Source of the DNA: an uncultured Lysobacteraceae bacterium
GTDB lineage: Bacteria; Pseudomonadota; Gammaproteobacteria; Xanthomonadales; Xanthomonadaceae
Direction of reading: 5' to 3'
DNA: 64,000 nucleotides
NCBI GenBank assembly: GCA_902825775.1
Contig: CADECF010000002.1
Span: 310,001 to 374,000, forward strand
Shown: positions 1 to 7,655 of the stretch, piece by piece
Layout: every line of letters starts with the position of its first letter
How positions within the stretch are numbered: the first letter of the stretch is position 1
Translations under genes and position numbers: made by a program
Notes under the pieces: model-generated
The model's input: only the letters and a program-made list of their open reading frames with translations
What the model was told of the DNA's origin: nothing
Databases searched by the model: none

Positions 1-527
1 GCGGGCCAATACGTCGCCTGCATGGCGTCCGTGGACAGGAATACGATGCCTAGGAATTTACGCTTGTCGTTGAGCCTGATCTTGAACTCTCGCGCCGGTG
101 CGCTGATGCGGCTGGCATTGGCGATCCATTCGAAGTCCTTGAAGAACGCGTCGCGTTCGTTGGACAGCGTCGGCGAAGGTTCTGCCTGATCGCGCACGCG
201 CCACTCGAAAGGTTTTCCTCGCGACCAGCCATCCTTGCCGCGCTTGTAGGTCACCGTTCCCAGCGCCGCCGACGCATGCAGCACGTCGACCTGGTCCGCA
301 TCCCCTACGCACAAGCTCGGAAATCCGCTTCCGGCGCCGTCGATCGCGACATAGAGATCGACGCCTGCGCGCAGGATCAGCGCCTCGCCGCCGCCCACCA
401 GCGTTTCCCGTTGCGCGCCGGCCCATTCCTCGGGTTCGATGACGCCATCGACGACAGGCGTAGAGGCGGCCGCCGACTTACTAGCGAATACCGCGAGCAG
501 AGCGATCCTCGACAGCTTCCGCAACAT
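1..527 (-). CDS. Exported protein, partial (C-terminus beyond the window)
   Basis: An open frame runs from an ATG at 527 to the left edge without a stop, so the C-terminus is missing. The first 20 or so residues (MLRKLSRIALLAVFASKSAAA) form a Sec signal peptide. The mature part opens with VVDGVIEPEEWAGA, a phrase typical of CBM9-like/DOMON-like sugar-binding domains, and later has a KDFEWIANASRIS segment. A periplasmic or secreted location is inferred. The CBM9-like reading is recognition only and no function is assigned. It points the same way as the dioxygenase upstream of it, separated by about 110 bases. Confidence 0.6.
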   Translation of the reverse strand, partial: MLRKLSRIALLAVFASKSAAASTPVVDGVIEPEEWAGAQRETLVGGGEALILRAGVDLYVAIDGAGSGFPSLCVGDADQVDVLHASAALGTVTYKRGKDGWSRGKPFEWRVRDQAEPSPTLSNERDAFFKDFEWIANASRISAPAREFKIRLNDKRKFLGIVFLSTDAMQATYWP

Positions 528-640
528 GGCGAAATCTCCGTGCAGTGGGCGGCGCGTAGCGATTATTGGCTACGCTCCATGTCCGGACAACCGTGGCCGA
601 TAAGGGCCAATGCGCCTTGCCAGCGCGCGTTCGACATACG

Positions 641-1309
641 CTAACCCTCGTCCAGCACGATGTCCCAGTTAGCCAGCAGCGAGTCGGCTTCCAGGTCCTG
701 CGTCGGGGGTTGCAGTTTCACGATCAAAAGTTCTTTGGCGCCGGCCGTCTGCAGCAGACGGTCGGTATCGTTCAAGGGTTCGCCCGCGAAATACATCTGC
801 GTCACTACGCGGTTGACCTTGCCGGCTATATCGAAATGGATATGCGGCGGCCGCATCGCGCCGGTCGCATCGGCGGGATACGCGCCGGGCTTGACCGTCT
901 TGAACCGATAGCGGCCTTCGCTATCGGAGGCGAGTACGGCAAAGCCTTCGAAATTCGGATCCAGCGGTGCCGGATTGATATCGCTGGGATGGGTGTAGCG
1001 GCCATACGTGTTCGCTTGCCAGATCTCGATGCGGATGCCAGGCAGCGGCCTGCCTTTCGAGTCGAGCACGCGGCCCATCACGTGGATGACTTGCCCGGCG
1101 GCGCGGCCGGATCGGCCTACGACGAGGGTCAGGTCCGCATCCTGATCGAGCGGTTTGACGACGGGGTAGAAGGGCCCGAGGATCTGCGCCGGCGTTCTCC
1201 TCCGTTTTTCCGCGAGCAGCGGGCCGGCGCCGCCGAGCATCGCCAGGCCGCCGGCCGCTGCCGACATGCCGAGCACGCGTCGTCGCGAAATATCGTCGTG
1301 GTCGCTCAT
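641..1309 (-). CDS. Intradiol ring-cleavage dioxygenase family protein, Tat-exported
   Basis: 222 residues. The N-terminus has a twin-arginine motif (RRRVLGMSAAAGG) and a hydrophobic stretch, so Tat export of a folded metalloprotein is likely. The catalytic fold is that of the protocatechuate/catechol dioxygenase beta sheet family. Expected Fe(III) ligands are present: a Tyr in NTYGRYTHP, a second Tyr near KPGAYP, and the paired His of RPPHIHFDI. Known members cleave catechols between the hydroxyls. The Tat-exported subgroup is poorly characterised, so the substrate is unknown. The QILGPFYP phrase near residue 45 is typical of the family. Confidence 0.85.
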   Translation of the reverse strand: MSDHDDISRRRVLGMSAAAGGLAMLGGAGPLLAEKRRRTPAQILGPFYPVVKPLDQDADLTLVVGRSGRAAGQVIHVMGRVLDSKGRPLPGIRIEIWQANTYGRYTHPSDINPAPLDPNFEGFAVLASDSEGRYRFKTVKPGAYPADATGAMRPPHIHFDIAGKVNRVVTQMYFAGEPLNDTDRLLQTAGAKELLIVKLQPPTQDLEADSLLANWDIVLDEG

Positions 1310-1350
1310 CGCAGCACCTCCGTCGGCGGGGTGATGCGAAGCCTAATCCC

Positions 1351-1806
1351 TTATATTTCCTTTGTCATGAAACGGCTGTACGGGTCTTCGACGTAATCCG
1401 CGAACGGCCCGCATTGGGTGAAGCCGAAACGCTCATACAGCCGATGCGCAGGCGCGAACGCTGCCATCGACCCGGTTTCCAGGCTCAGCCGGCGATAACC
1501 GCGGCGCCGGGCTTCCGGCAGGATGTGATCCATAAGCCCGGCCGCGACGCCTTTGCCTTTGTGGCGCGAGGCGGTGCGCATCGACTTGATCTCGCCGTGC
1601 TGCGGATCCAGCTGCTTGATCGCGCCGCAACCCAGCAGCTCGGCGCCGTCCCATGCGGTCCAGAACGTGATTTCGGGTTTGCGCAACGCATCGAGATCGA
1701 GCGCGTGGATGCTTTCGGGCGGCGAGTGCAGGGCCATGTCTTGCAGGTGTTCGTTGAGCAGCTGCGCGATTTCCGGGCCGCTCAGGTCGTCTATGCGGAT
1801 TTCCAT
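1351..1806 (-). CDS. GNAT family N-acetyltransferase
   Basis: 151 residues, a complete single GNAT domain. Acetyl-CoA binding motif A is visible as RHKGKGVAAGLMDHIL, followed by the conserved C-terminal RLYERFGF helix-strand. The N-terminal half (LLNEHLQDMALHSPPES) is typical of small-molecule or peptide acetyltransferases of the YsnE/PAT type. The acceptor substrate cannot be read from the sequence. It is the last gene of a short minus-strand run, with 40-odd bases between it and the dioxygenase start. Confidence 0.88.
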   Translation of the reverse strand: MEIRIDDLSGPEIAQLLNEHLQDMALHSPPESIHALDLDALRKPEITFWTAWDGAELLGCGAIKQLDPQHGEIKSMRTASRHKGKGVAAGLMDHILPEARRRGYRRLSLETGSMAAFAPAHRLYERFGFTQCGPFADYVEDPYSRFMTKEI

Positions 1807-1831
1807 GTGCTGTCGTTTTACGTTCCGTTCT

Positions 1832-2488
1832 TCAGGCGCCTGCCGTCATTAGGCGCCTGGCTTTATCTTCGCGATACAGCCGGTGGAAAAAATACAGGAT
1901 GACCATGATGCCGACCGCGGAAGGCGCGATCTGCGACCACGGCTGTCCGACGCGCACGACATTGCCTACGAACGCGGAAAGCATCGCGAAAATAGAGGCG
2001 ATCAGTTTGTACGCATGCTCGTATCGCCAAAGCGTGCGGTACCAGCGGCGCGGAAACGTCCATCGGATCGCGTCGTAGGCCAGTATCGTCGCCAGCGCGC
2101 CCAGCGACGAACGCACGACGATATCGGGTCCCGTCGAAGCGCCCAGCACGTGGGGTACCAGTGCGACCGAGGATACTGCTGCGAGCAGCGTCCACAGCGC
2201 ATCGATCCCGGCTGGTCCGCGTTCCTGCGTATAGGCCGAGCGCCAACCGCCGACGAGCTGATAAAGCACCAGAACGGTAAGCACGGCGAACACGGGGATG
2301 AAGCGGAAAAAGATAAGGCCCGTTGTCGCCGAGCCGCAGACCACGAGCGTCGCATAAGCGAACCGCCGGCCGAGACGCCGGTGGGCGAGCGTTCCCTTGG
2401 GCTTGGCGAGCATGACGAAGCCGATGCCGAGGCCGATAGCGCCGGCGGCGACGTGCGTTGCGATGTTGGCGAAATGGAGTGGGGACAT
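1832..2488 (-). CDS. DUF2306-like multipass membrane protein
   Basis: 218 residues with about six hydrophobic segments (IATHVAAGAIGLGIGFVML, LVVCGSATTGLIFF, IPVFAVLTVLVLYQLVGG, LLAAVSSVALVPHVL and two more near the C-terminus), so an inner-membrane protein. A conserved KGTLAHRRLGRRF loop after the first segment is typical of DUF2306 proteins. Function is unknown. It sits upstream of the GNAT gene on the same strand, 25 bases apart, so the two may be cotranscribed. Confidence 0.7.
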   Translation of the reverse strand: MSPLHFANIATHVAAGAIGLGIGFVMLAKPKGTLAHRRLGRRFAYATLVVCGSATTGLIFFRFIPVFAVLTVLVLYQLVGGWRSAYTQERGPAGIDALWTLLAAVSSVALVPHVLGASTGPDIVVRSSLGALATILAYDAIRWTFPRRWYRTLWRYEHAYKLIASIFAMLSAFVGNVVRVGQPWSQIAPSAVGIMVILYFFHRLYREDKARRLMTAGA

Positions 2489-2572
2489 CGATCAGCCGCC
2501 TGAGCGCGGAACGCCGACGCAAAGCGTAACCGGAAAGCGGTCGCAACACGCCGTATCGTCGAAAGGACGCAG

Positions 2573-2597
2573 GCTGGGTTGGTTTCATCAACCCAGC
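2573..2597. terminator. Hairpin, possible terminator
   Basis: GCTGGGTTG and CAACCCAGC form a perfect 9-bp stem with a 7-base loop in the 150-base gap between two minus-strand genes. There is no U-tract on either strand, so termination is uncertain. Confidence 0.4.
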
Positions 2598-2642
2598 GTC
2601 ATGGTCTCCTGGCTGAGAAGTTGGGGCGCTGGGGCCGACCGC

Positions 2643-2990
2643 TCAGGGGCCAAGATCGACGCTTCTTATCGCGACGAATACTGCCACGAAGAACAATACG
2701 GCGGCGATCAGGGCAACGGATCCCCATTTGACCAGCACGTCCATGTTCCGCGTATAGGCGGCGCGTTCGAAGGTATCCACGTTTACGGGCGCGGCGGCGA
2801 CATGGTCGGGATCGTGCAGGATGCGCCGGGCATCGTCGGCTTGCGAATTCAGGCAGACGAAGATGAGCCACCGCGGCGGGCCGCGACGCGTGCCGGCGTG
2901 CCGTGTGAACGTAGGGATGCCTTTCTCGTGCATCAAGCCGACGATACGGCTGAGTTCGGCATGGTCGTGGACATAAGTCAGGACGCGCAT
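2643..2990 (-). CDS. DUF2007-like protein with C-terminal membrane anchor
   Basis: 115 residues. The N-terminal 60 residues (MRVLTYVHDHAELSRIVGLM, then FTRHAGTRRGPPRWLIFV) resemble the small PII-like DUF2007 signal-transducing fold. A single transmembrane helix follows near the C-terminus (VLVKWGSVALIAAVLFFVAVFVAI). It heads away from the DUF2164 gene with 12 bases between them, on the same strand, so it is probably part of the 3900-2643 operon. Function is unknown. Confidence 0.65.
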   Translation of the reverse strand: MRVLTYVHDHAELSRIVGLMHEKGIPTFTRHAGTRRGPPRWLIFVCLNSQADDARRILHDPDHVAAAPVNVDTFERAAYTRNMDVLVKWGSVALIAAVLFFVAVFVAIRSVDLGP

Positions 2991-3002
2991 GGAGCCAACG
3001 CC

Positions 3003-3257
3003 TTATTTCCGGAACTCGGTCGGGCGCTCGAGCTGGTAGATAGCTTCGCTCAGATCGTCCATCTTGGCGGTCAATATGGTTTGCGCATCGTACAGACCGC
3101 GGTTGTAGAAGTACGCGCCCATCTCGCCGGCGAAGAAGTCGAGCAGGAATTCCGCATCGAAACGGCCGATGTCCTGTTTCAACTCTTCGGCGAAATAGAG
3201 CTGGATGCGGCGGACGATGACCGCCTTCTCGTCCTCGGTGAATTTGATATCGGTCAT
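3003..3257 (-). CDS. DUF2164 family protein
   Basis: 84 residues from ATG at 3257, a length usual for DUF2164. The sequence MTDIKFTEDEKAVIVRRIQL, then ELKQDIGRFDAEFLLDFF and YFYNRGLYDA, matches the conserved family signature closely. The longer frame upstream is rejected because it overlaps the lipoprotein gene; this ATG overlaps that gene's stop by four bases (ATGA), which fits translational coupling. The role of DUF2164 is unknown. Confidence 0.85.
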   Translation of the reverse strand: MTDIKFTEDEKAVIVRRIQLYFAEELKQDIGRFDAEFLLDFFAGEMGAYFYNRGLYDAQTILTAKMDDLSEAIYQLERPTEFRK

Positions 3258-3559
3258 TGCCGCGCCTGTTCGTCGCATACGACCTTGAAATCCGGGGCGC
3301 GCGCGGTCTTGGCGCCGGCAGAGTCCAAGAAATAAGCGAGACGGCCTTTGTGGAACACTTCGAGGGCTTTCGAGCTTTCGTATTCCTGCTGTTTGGCGCA
3401 ATAGCGCTCCAAGGCCATGAGACAGTCGGGATTCTCGTTGCAGCTGGCGGCGGTGACGGCGCCCGAAGCTTCTTTGTCGGCTTCCGGATCCGTCGCATGC
3501 GAGCTGTTCGTCGACGCGCAACCCAAAAATAGGGTCAGTAGGAATGCTGTGTTTTTCAT
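3254..3559 (-). CDS. Small putative lipoprotein
   Basis: 101 residues from ATG at 3559. The N-terminus MKNTAFLLTLFLGCASTN carries a signal peptide and a lipobox-like LFLGC, so Cys14 is probably lipidated. The mature part has a Cys pair (SCNENPDCLMALERYC). The start is chosen because it overlaps the preceding stop by an ATGA and gives a clean signal peptide. Part of a tight minus-strand operon of overlapping genes from 3900 to 2643. No function recognised. Confidence 0.65.
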   Translation of the reverse strand: MKNTAFLLTLFLGCASTNSSHATDPEADKEASGAVTAASCNENPDCLMALERYCAKQQEYESSKALEVFHKGRLAYFLDSAGAKTARAPDFKVVCDEQARQ

Positions 3560-3900
3560 GGGTCCGAGTCCTTGGCGGCATTGCGGGGCGGTGGCCAACT
3601 GCACGACCAAACGATCACCGACAGAATGAACAACCCAATGCTGGCAGCGACCAGGGTCGCCAACGCGGAATCGTATCGCATCGATAGATCTTCGTACTGG
3701 GCCATGAACTGGCTGCACGCCCGATCCACGCCGGGATACCCGTTATCGGTTTTGGCTACGGCAAGTTCTACGTATCGGCAGGTCTGCGTCATCGGGCTGC
3801 CGAAATGCGCGCCTGCGAAGAACATGGAAACGCTCTTTGCGCCCAAGATCACGCAGGCCAGGAATAATGCTGCCGCGGTCGCTCTCAGTTTCGTCTGCAC
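3556..3900 (-). CDS. Small membrane protein with two TM helices
   Basis: 114 residues starting at GTG 3900, which has a GGGGGA ribosome binding site four bases upstream; an ATG farther up would enter non-coding repeat DNA. Two hydrophobic helices (ATAAALFLACVILGAKSVSMFF and LATLVAASIGLFILSVIVWSC) flank a 50-residue soluble loop with two Cys. It heads the four-gene operon and its stop overlaps the next start (ATGA). Function unknown. Confidence 0.6.
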   Translation of the reverse strand: MQTKLRATAAALFLACVILGAKSVSMFFAGAHFGSPMTQTCRYVELAVAKTDNGYPGVDRACSQFMAQYEDLSMRYDSALATLVAASIGLFILSVIVWSCSWPPPRNAAKDSDP

Positions 3901-3963
3901 TTCGTCCCCCTGTGCTGCCTTGAGCCGTACCGCGAAGCGGCCGCTATTCTTAAACCTTAACCC

Positions 3964-4044
3964 GTAGGGCGGAACCTGCGAAGCAGATTCCGCCGTGCGG
4001 ATCTCCGGCATTCGGCGGAATCGCCTACGGCGGTTCCGCCCTAC
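3964..4044. repeat. Extragenic palindromic repeat (GTAGGGCGGAACC type)
   Basis: GTAGGGCGGAACC (3964-3976) is matched by GGTTCCGCCCTAC (4032-4044), enclosing an inner TTCCGCCG/CGGCGGAA pair. The layout is that of a REP doublet, common between genes in xanthomonads. It separates two minus-strand genes and may also end transcription. Confidence 0.7.
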
Positions 4045-4049
4045 GAGCT

Positions 4050-4562
4050 CTAATCGACGAGTGGAAATTTGATATTGAACTTGTATTCGAAGGCTTTCGA
4101 TCCTTCGGTACGGCATACCGTGTGCTGGTTTATGGAGGCGTCTTTTGAGGCCTTCGTCCTGACGTTGAATATGTAGTACTGCGGATTGAAAAAGTGCCCG
4201 CTGCCGGCCGCCAACGGTATTTCGAATTCCTCCGAACGGAGGTCTTTTCCGACGAGTGCGCGTGGATTTCCGCTGTCGACGGGCTCCGACATGGTGGAGG
4301 CGCACTGCAGTTTGGTGCCTTCGGTTGCGCCCTTGTAGTCGAACTCGAAACCCATCCACGTACAGAATTTCGATTGCCCATCGTAGACGCAATCGCCCTG
4401 GTCGGTCACCAGAATGTCTTCGGTCGGCTGGCAGATCCATCCTGCCTTGGCATCCTTGGAAAGCCGAGTATTGGTGCATGCCAGGCCTGACTTGAAGTTC
4501 GATATTTCAATCGCCCAGGCGGGAGAGGTGGCCAATACCACAAGCAGGACAATTGCACGCAT
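4050..4562 (-). CDS. Exported hypothetical protein
   Basis: 170 residues. A Sec signal peptide (MRAIVLLVVLATSPAWA, cleavage after AWA) precedes a mature domain with six Cys, including CTNTRLSKDAKAGWICQ and DCVYDGQSKFCTW, so disulphides are likely in the periplasm or outside the cell. No family recognised. A single-gene unit between a REP doublet and a 97-base gap. Confidence 0.65.
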   Translation of the reverse strand: MRAIVLLVVLATSPAWAIEISNFKSGLACTNTRLSKDAKAGWICQPTEDILVTDQGDCVYDGQSKFCTWMGFEFDYKGATEGTKLQCASTMSEPVDSGNPRALVGKDLRSEEFEIPLAAGSGHFFNPQYYIFNVRTKASKDASINQHTVCRTEGSKAFEYKFNIKFPLVD

Positions 4563-4659
4563 GGGGTTCCCCTAAGGCTGGCGGGACCCGGATCGGGTTC
4601 CACTCCCCCAATGTTAGTGGTTCAGCTGCAGAAGTCGCCATCGTTTCGAGGCGATGTCG

Positions 4660-4869
4660 CTACCGGTCACGGTCGATGCGCCGGGACAGGTAGTGGTACA
4701 AGGCCGCGGCGATGCCGATCAGCAGAATGCCGACCACATATTTGTACTCCCCGAACAGGAAGGGTATGCGAGGGATTTTTCCCTCCGGCGACGCCATCGT
4801 GAGCAGCCCAAGCAGGGCAATCACGATCGGCCACAGTTGCCAGGATTCTTTAGGCATCGAAGCTGGCAT
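4660..4869 (-). CDS. Small two-helix membrane protein
   Basis: 69 residues with two transmembrane helices (LWPIVIALLGLLTMA and YVVGILLIGIAAALYHYL) and a basic C-terminus (SRRIDRDR). The short loop between them (GKIPRIPFLFGEY) suggests a hairpin membrane protein. It lies 25 bases downstream of the DUF2938 gene on the same strand and may be cotranscribed with it. No function recognised. Confidence 0.5.
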   Translation of the reverse strand: MPASMPKESWQLWPIVIALLGLLTMASPEGKIPRIPFLFGEYKYVVGILLIGIAAALYHYLSRRIDRDR

Positions 4870-4894
4870 AGAGAGGGTCCGGCATCAGGTCTTG

Positions 4895-5404
4895 TCAGGA
4901 ATATGCTTTGAAAACGGGGCTCAAGGCCAGTGCAGAAATATATAAGCCAAGTCCGAACACCGCATGATTCATGAGGCTGCGGAGTCTGGTTTGAGTCGGG
5001 TTGGGGGTTTTCGACCCCGCAAGGCCTAATCCGAACGACGGCTGCATGACAAAAAGAGGCGCCGCAACGGTGGCGAGGCCTACGATCATCGCCGGCAAAA
5101 GCGTGGGTTCCAGCAGCCACCGGGGAGAAGCCAGAAGCACTAGCGCCAACGCGAAGATGACGCCGGTCGCGTAGTGCGCGATCCAGCCGACGGCGCACTC
5201 GGCCGGCTTTGGCGTCGCTGCGGCGATACTGTCGTGGCGGAAGATGCCCTCAGGCATGTGGCGCAGCCAGCGGCCCACAAAACAGTAGTTGGGGGCAGGG
5301 ATCTTGAAGGCTTGTTTAAGGAAGAATCCCCACAAGTCCATGGCGAGGGTCGCGCCGATTCCTACGGCAACGGCAATCATGATGGGGAGAATTTCGATGT
5401 TCAT
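4895..5404 (-). CDS. DUF2938 family membrane protein
   Basis: 169 residues with four hydrophobic segments and the typical DUF2938 pattern: GATLAMDLWGFFLKQAF at the start, NYCFVGRWLRHMPEGIFRHD in the first loop, then GWIAHYATGVIFAL and a C-terminal MNHAVFGLGLYISAL. The family is a widespread inner-membrane protein of unknown role. Length matches the usual 160-170 residues, so the gene looks intact. Confidence 0.85.
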   Translation of the reverse strand: MNIEILPIMIAVAVGIGATLAMDLWGFFLKQAFKIPAPNYCFVGRWLRHMPEGIFRHDSIAAATPKPAECAVGWIAHYATGVIFALALVLLASPRWLLEPTLLPAMIVGLATVAAPLFVMQPSFGLGLAGSKTPNPTQTRLRSLMNHAVFGLGLYISALALSPVFKAYS

Positions 5405-5475
5405 GAGTCGCAGCGTCTATCCTTGCGTATGACACTTAAGTCGATCCGCGAACTGGGCTCGACCCAAATGAATCG

Positions 5476-6147
5476 TTAGTCCTGCCCCTCTCGGGCTATG
5501 ACCTCTTGTTGTAGACGATTGATTCGGTCGATCAGTTGTAGCTGAAGCGCTTGAGTTCTCTGCGATAGTTCATCAGCTCGGTGTCTCGCTTGGCTGGCCC
5601 ATTCGCCGCCTTTAAAGCTGGTTAAGTTTAAATAGATGATTGCTATTGCACCCGACGCCCCCGCAAGAGCAGAGCTAATTGCCACACCAGAATCACCGCG
5701 AGCTGCTTTGAAACCAAGGTCAAACACCACTAGAGCTTTCTCCGCTAGAACAAGGCAGGTTTCAGCAATCCTAATGGGGATTTCTGTAGCTTCGCGAAGC
5801 TCAGCGAGCGCTTTGTCTGAAAGCGGCCGCTTCTTCGTCTTGTCTAACTCGGCGTCACGCAGACGCCTCGCTTCAATCACGCGGTCAAACTGTTCAGAGT
5901 CTTCCTGTACTGCAGCCATTAACACTGGCTCTATGCCTGCCACAATGTCTTGGTTTGCGAGAGTGAGCTGTGCCTCAACGCCCTGATACTGATCTCTACC
6001 TGCAGATAGTGTCACGACAGTCTGAACAAGCTTGCATGAAACAAGGCCTAGAAGTGCTGCGGCGCTACCTGAGCCTGGCTTGTGTCCGCCAGATCCGAAC
6101 TTGGTAAGCAGTTGGTCGGTCGGAAGCTTGATTAGCTCTTGTGTCAT
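5476..6147 (-). CDS. Cyclodeaminase/cyclohydrolase family protein (FTCD-like)
   Basis: 223 residues. The N-terminus has the family signature PGSGSAAALLGLVSCKLV, the counterpart of the PGGGSxAA motif of formiminotetrahydrofolate cyclodeaminase, followed by the usual long helical bundle. True FTCD acts in one-carbon metabolism; stand-alone relatives often have other or unknown roles. No histidine-degradation or folate gene is nearby, so that pathway is not supported. The base composition is visibly less GC-rich than the flanks, and the next gene upstream (6216-7115) shares this trait. Confidence 0.75.
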   Translation of the reverse strand: MTQELIKLPTDQLLTKFGSGGHKPGSGSAAALLGLVSCKLVQTVVTLSAGRDQYQGVEAQLTLANQDIVAGIEPVLMAAVQEDSEQFDRVIEARRLRDAELDKTKKRPLSDKALAELREATEIPIRIAETCLVLAEKALVVFDLGFKAARGDSGVAISSALAGASGAIAIIYLNLTSFKGGEWASQARHRADELSQRTQALQLQLIDRINRLQQEVIAREGQD

Positions 6148-6215
6148 ACGTATGCCAGGTAAGGAATAACGCCCGAGTTAAGTTTCACCGTTAGCGGCGT
6201 CTAAATTCTTAGTCT

Positions 6216-7115
6216 TCAGGTCGTGCCACTCAATTTTAGCTGCCTGACACGCGGTGTATGGTTATGGACTTGAATCACCTCATACCCAATATTGCGATAA
6301 ATTCCAGTGGTTGGGTCCTTCCGCTGATGCACGTGCAAAGTGACCTTAAGGATATCGCCGGGTGCAATAGTGATATCGTGAGCAAAGAAGTCGATATAAA
6401 ACTGTTCATCAGTGACAGGGGCAGGAATTTTTACGCCACGCCACATGAACTCCCATTTGCGCTTGCTTCGCTCAAGAATGGCTTTGAGGATTTGAAGATC
6501 AACGACTTCTGGAACCACACGATTATTTGGTGTATCGATGGTTTGAAGTGAAGCTGCTTGAAGCTCTTGGCGCTTGATGATGATCTCGGGCGGCGGTGCA
6601 TCAATCCGTGAAACAATGCCAAGGCCGGAAATATCCTCGTCGCTAGCGACTGCACCTAAGGCGCGAGACACCGCCTTTGGGAAATTGTCATTTTTTTCTA
6701 CTTGGCGAGTTGCGTCGTATACGTTACGTGGGACCACGATGGTGTCGTTGCCGTGCTTAATAATTACTTCATCAGTGTTGATCTCGACATTTACCGAGTC
6801 GTCCACAGCGAAAGTGCGCTCGTAAATATAGTTGCCGAGAACGCCAAGAACGATTGCGGCAGCTGCTTGAGCAGCAAGTACGCCTCCTCTTGACTTATAA
6901 ATGGCGCGGATCGTTGCTCTAAAGCTGCCAGGGCCGACAGCCTCAACAACTACCTCAATCTCGTGTCCGGGATTGAGAGACGCGTTGGCTGCTTTTGCGG
7001 CATCAGCAATTGCTACCAGTGTTGACGCTAGCGTATAGGCATTTATGCGCTTCCCTTCGGTTTCGAAGTGAAGTACCAGCGTCTCATTGAACTGAGCAAT
7101 GTTTACTATCGCCAT
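6216..7115 (-). CDS. Hypothetical protein with an internal membrane helix
   Basis: 299 residues from ATG 7115, which has a GGGGGGA site five bases upstream; the longer frame to 7154 has none. N-terminal domain MAIVNIAQFNETLVLHFETE with AYTLASTLVAIADAA, then a glycine-alanine hydrophobic segment near residues 80-98 (LAAQAAAAIVLGVLGNYI), a central domain (VNVEINTDEVIIKHGNDTI), and a C-terminal beta-rich domain (WEFMWRGVKIPAPVTDEQFY). I have seen this architecture as a widespread unknown family. It precedes the cyclodeaminase-like gene by 68 bases on the same strand, so the two probably form an operon. Confidence 0.65.
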   Translation of the reverse strand: MAIVNIAQFNETLVLHFETEGKRINAYTLASTLVAIADAAKAANASLNPGHEIEVVVEAVGPGSFRATIRAIYKSRGGVLAAQAAAAIVLGVLGNYIYERTFAVDDSVNVEINTDEVIIKHGNDTIVVPRNVYDATRQVEKNDNFPKAVSRALGAVASDEDISGLGIVSRIDAPPPEIIIKRQELQAASLQTIDTPNNRVVPEVVDLQILKAILERSKRKWEFMWRGVKIPAPVTDEQFYIDFFAHDITIAPGDILKVTLHVHQRKDPTTGIYRNIGYEVIQVHNHTPRVRQLKLSGTT

Positions 7116-7235
7116 AAATCCCCCCGATGGCCAACTACGCTGGGCAGGCCCCACCCGGTGTTAGATATTAGACGCCTTTTATCGGTGCGATAGCGTATCG
7201 TGTCGCCCGGATTCGAAACGAGGTCGAAGCAGGTA

Positions 7236-7640
7236 ATGGAAGGGACCCCAAGCGCCGCGGAAACCAGGCTGGACATCTGGCTCTGGGCCGCGCGTTTCTT
7301 CAAGACGCGGAGCCTGGCCAAGCAGGCGATCGAGACCGGCAAGATCGAGGTCGGGGGCCAGCGGGCGAAGGCGTCGCGCGTCGTGCGGGCGGGCGATGCG
7401 CTCGCGGTCGTGCGTGGGGACGAGACGTTCCGGGTCGAGGTGCTGGCGGTCAGCGATAGCCGCGGGCCGGCGAAAGTCGCGCAAGGTTTGTATCGCGAAT
7501 CCGACGAGTCCCGCGCCGCGCGCGAAGCCAAGCGCGCCGAAGCCGCCGCCGCCCGCGCCGGCTATAAACCGCCGGAAACCAAACCCGACAAACGCGCGCG
7601 CAAACTGATCCGCGCGCTGGGCGACATCGATGCGCTGTAA
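7236..7640 (+). CDS. hslR: Heat shock protein Hsp15, RNA-binding S4 domain
   Basis: 134 residues from ATG 7236. The S4 RNA-binding domain fills the first 70 residues: TRLDIWLWAARFFKTRSLAK, then IEVGGQRAKASRVVRAGD. A basic tail (KPDKRARKLIRAL) follows, as in Hsp15. Hsp15 binds stalled 50S subunits carrying nascent peptidyl-tRNA and helps recycle them after heat stress. The start fits the domain edge better than the upstream alternative at 7200. The MFS gene begins 15 bases downstream. Confidence 0.88.
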   Translation: MEGTPSAAETRLDIWLWAARFFKTRSLAKQAIETGKIEVGGQRAKASRVVRAGDALAVVRGDETFRVEVLAVSDSRGPAKVAQGLYRESDESRAAREAKRAEAAAARAGYKPPETKPDKRARKLIRALGDIDAL

Positions 7641-7655
7641 CCGCGCAGCGGCCGC

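Noticed and set aside
7116..7235. Possible tRNA because of GGATTCGAAAC
   Set aside because: No acceptor stem, anticodon arm or CCA can be built around it on either strand.
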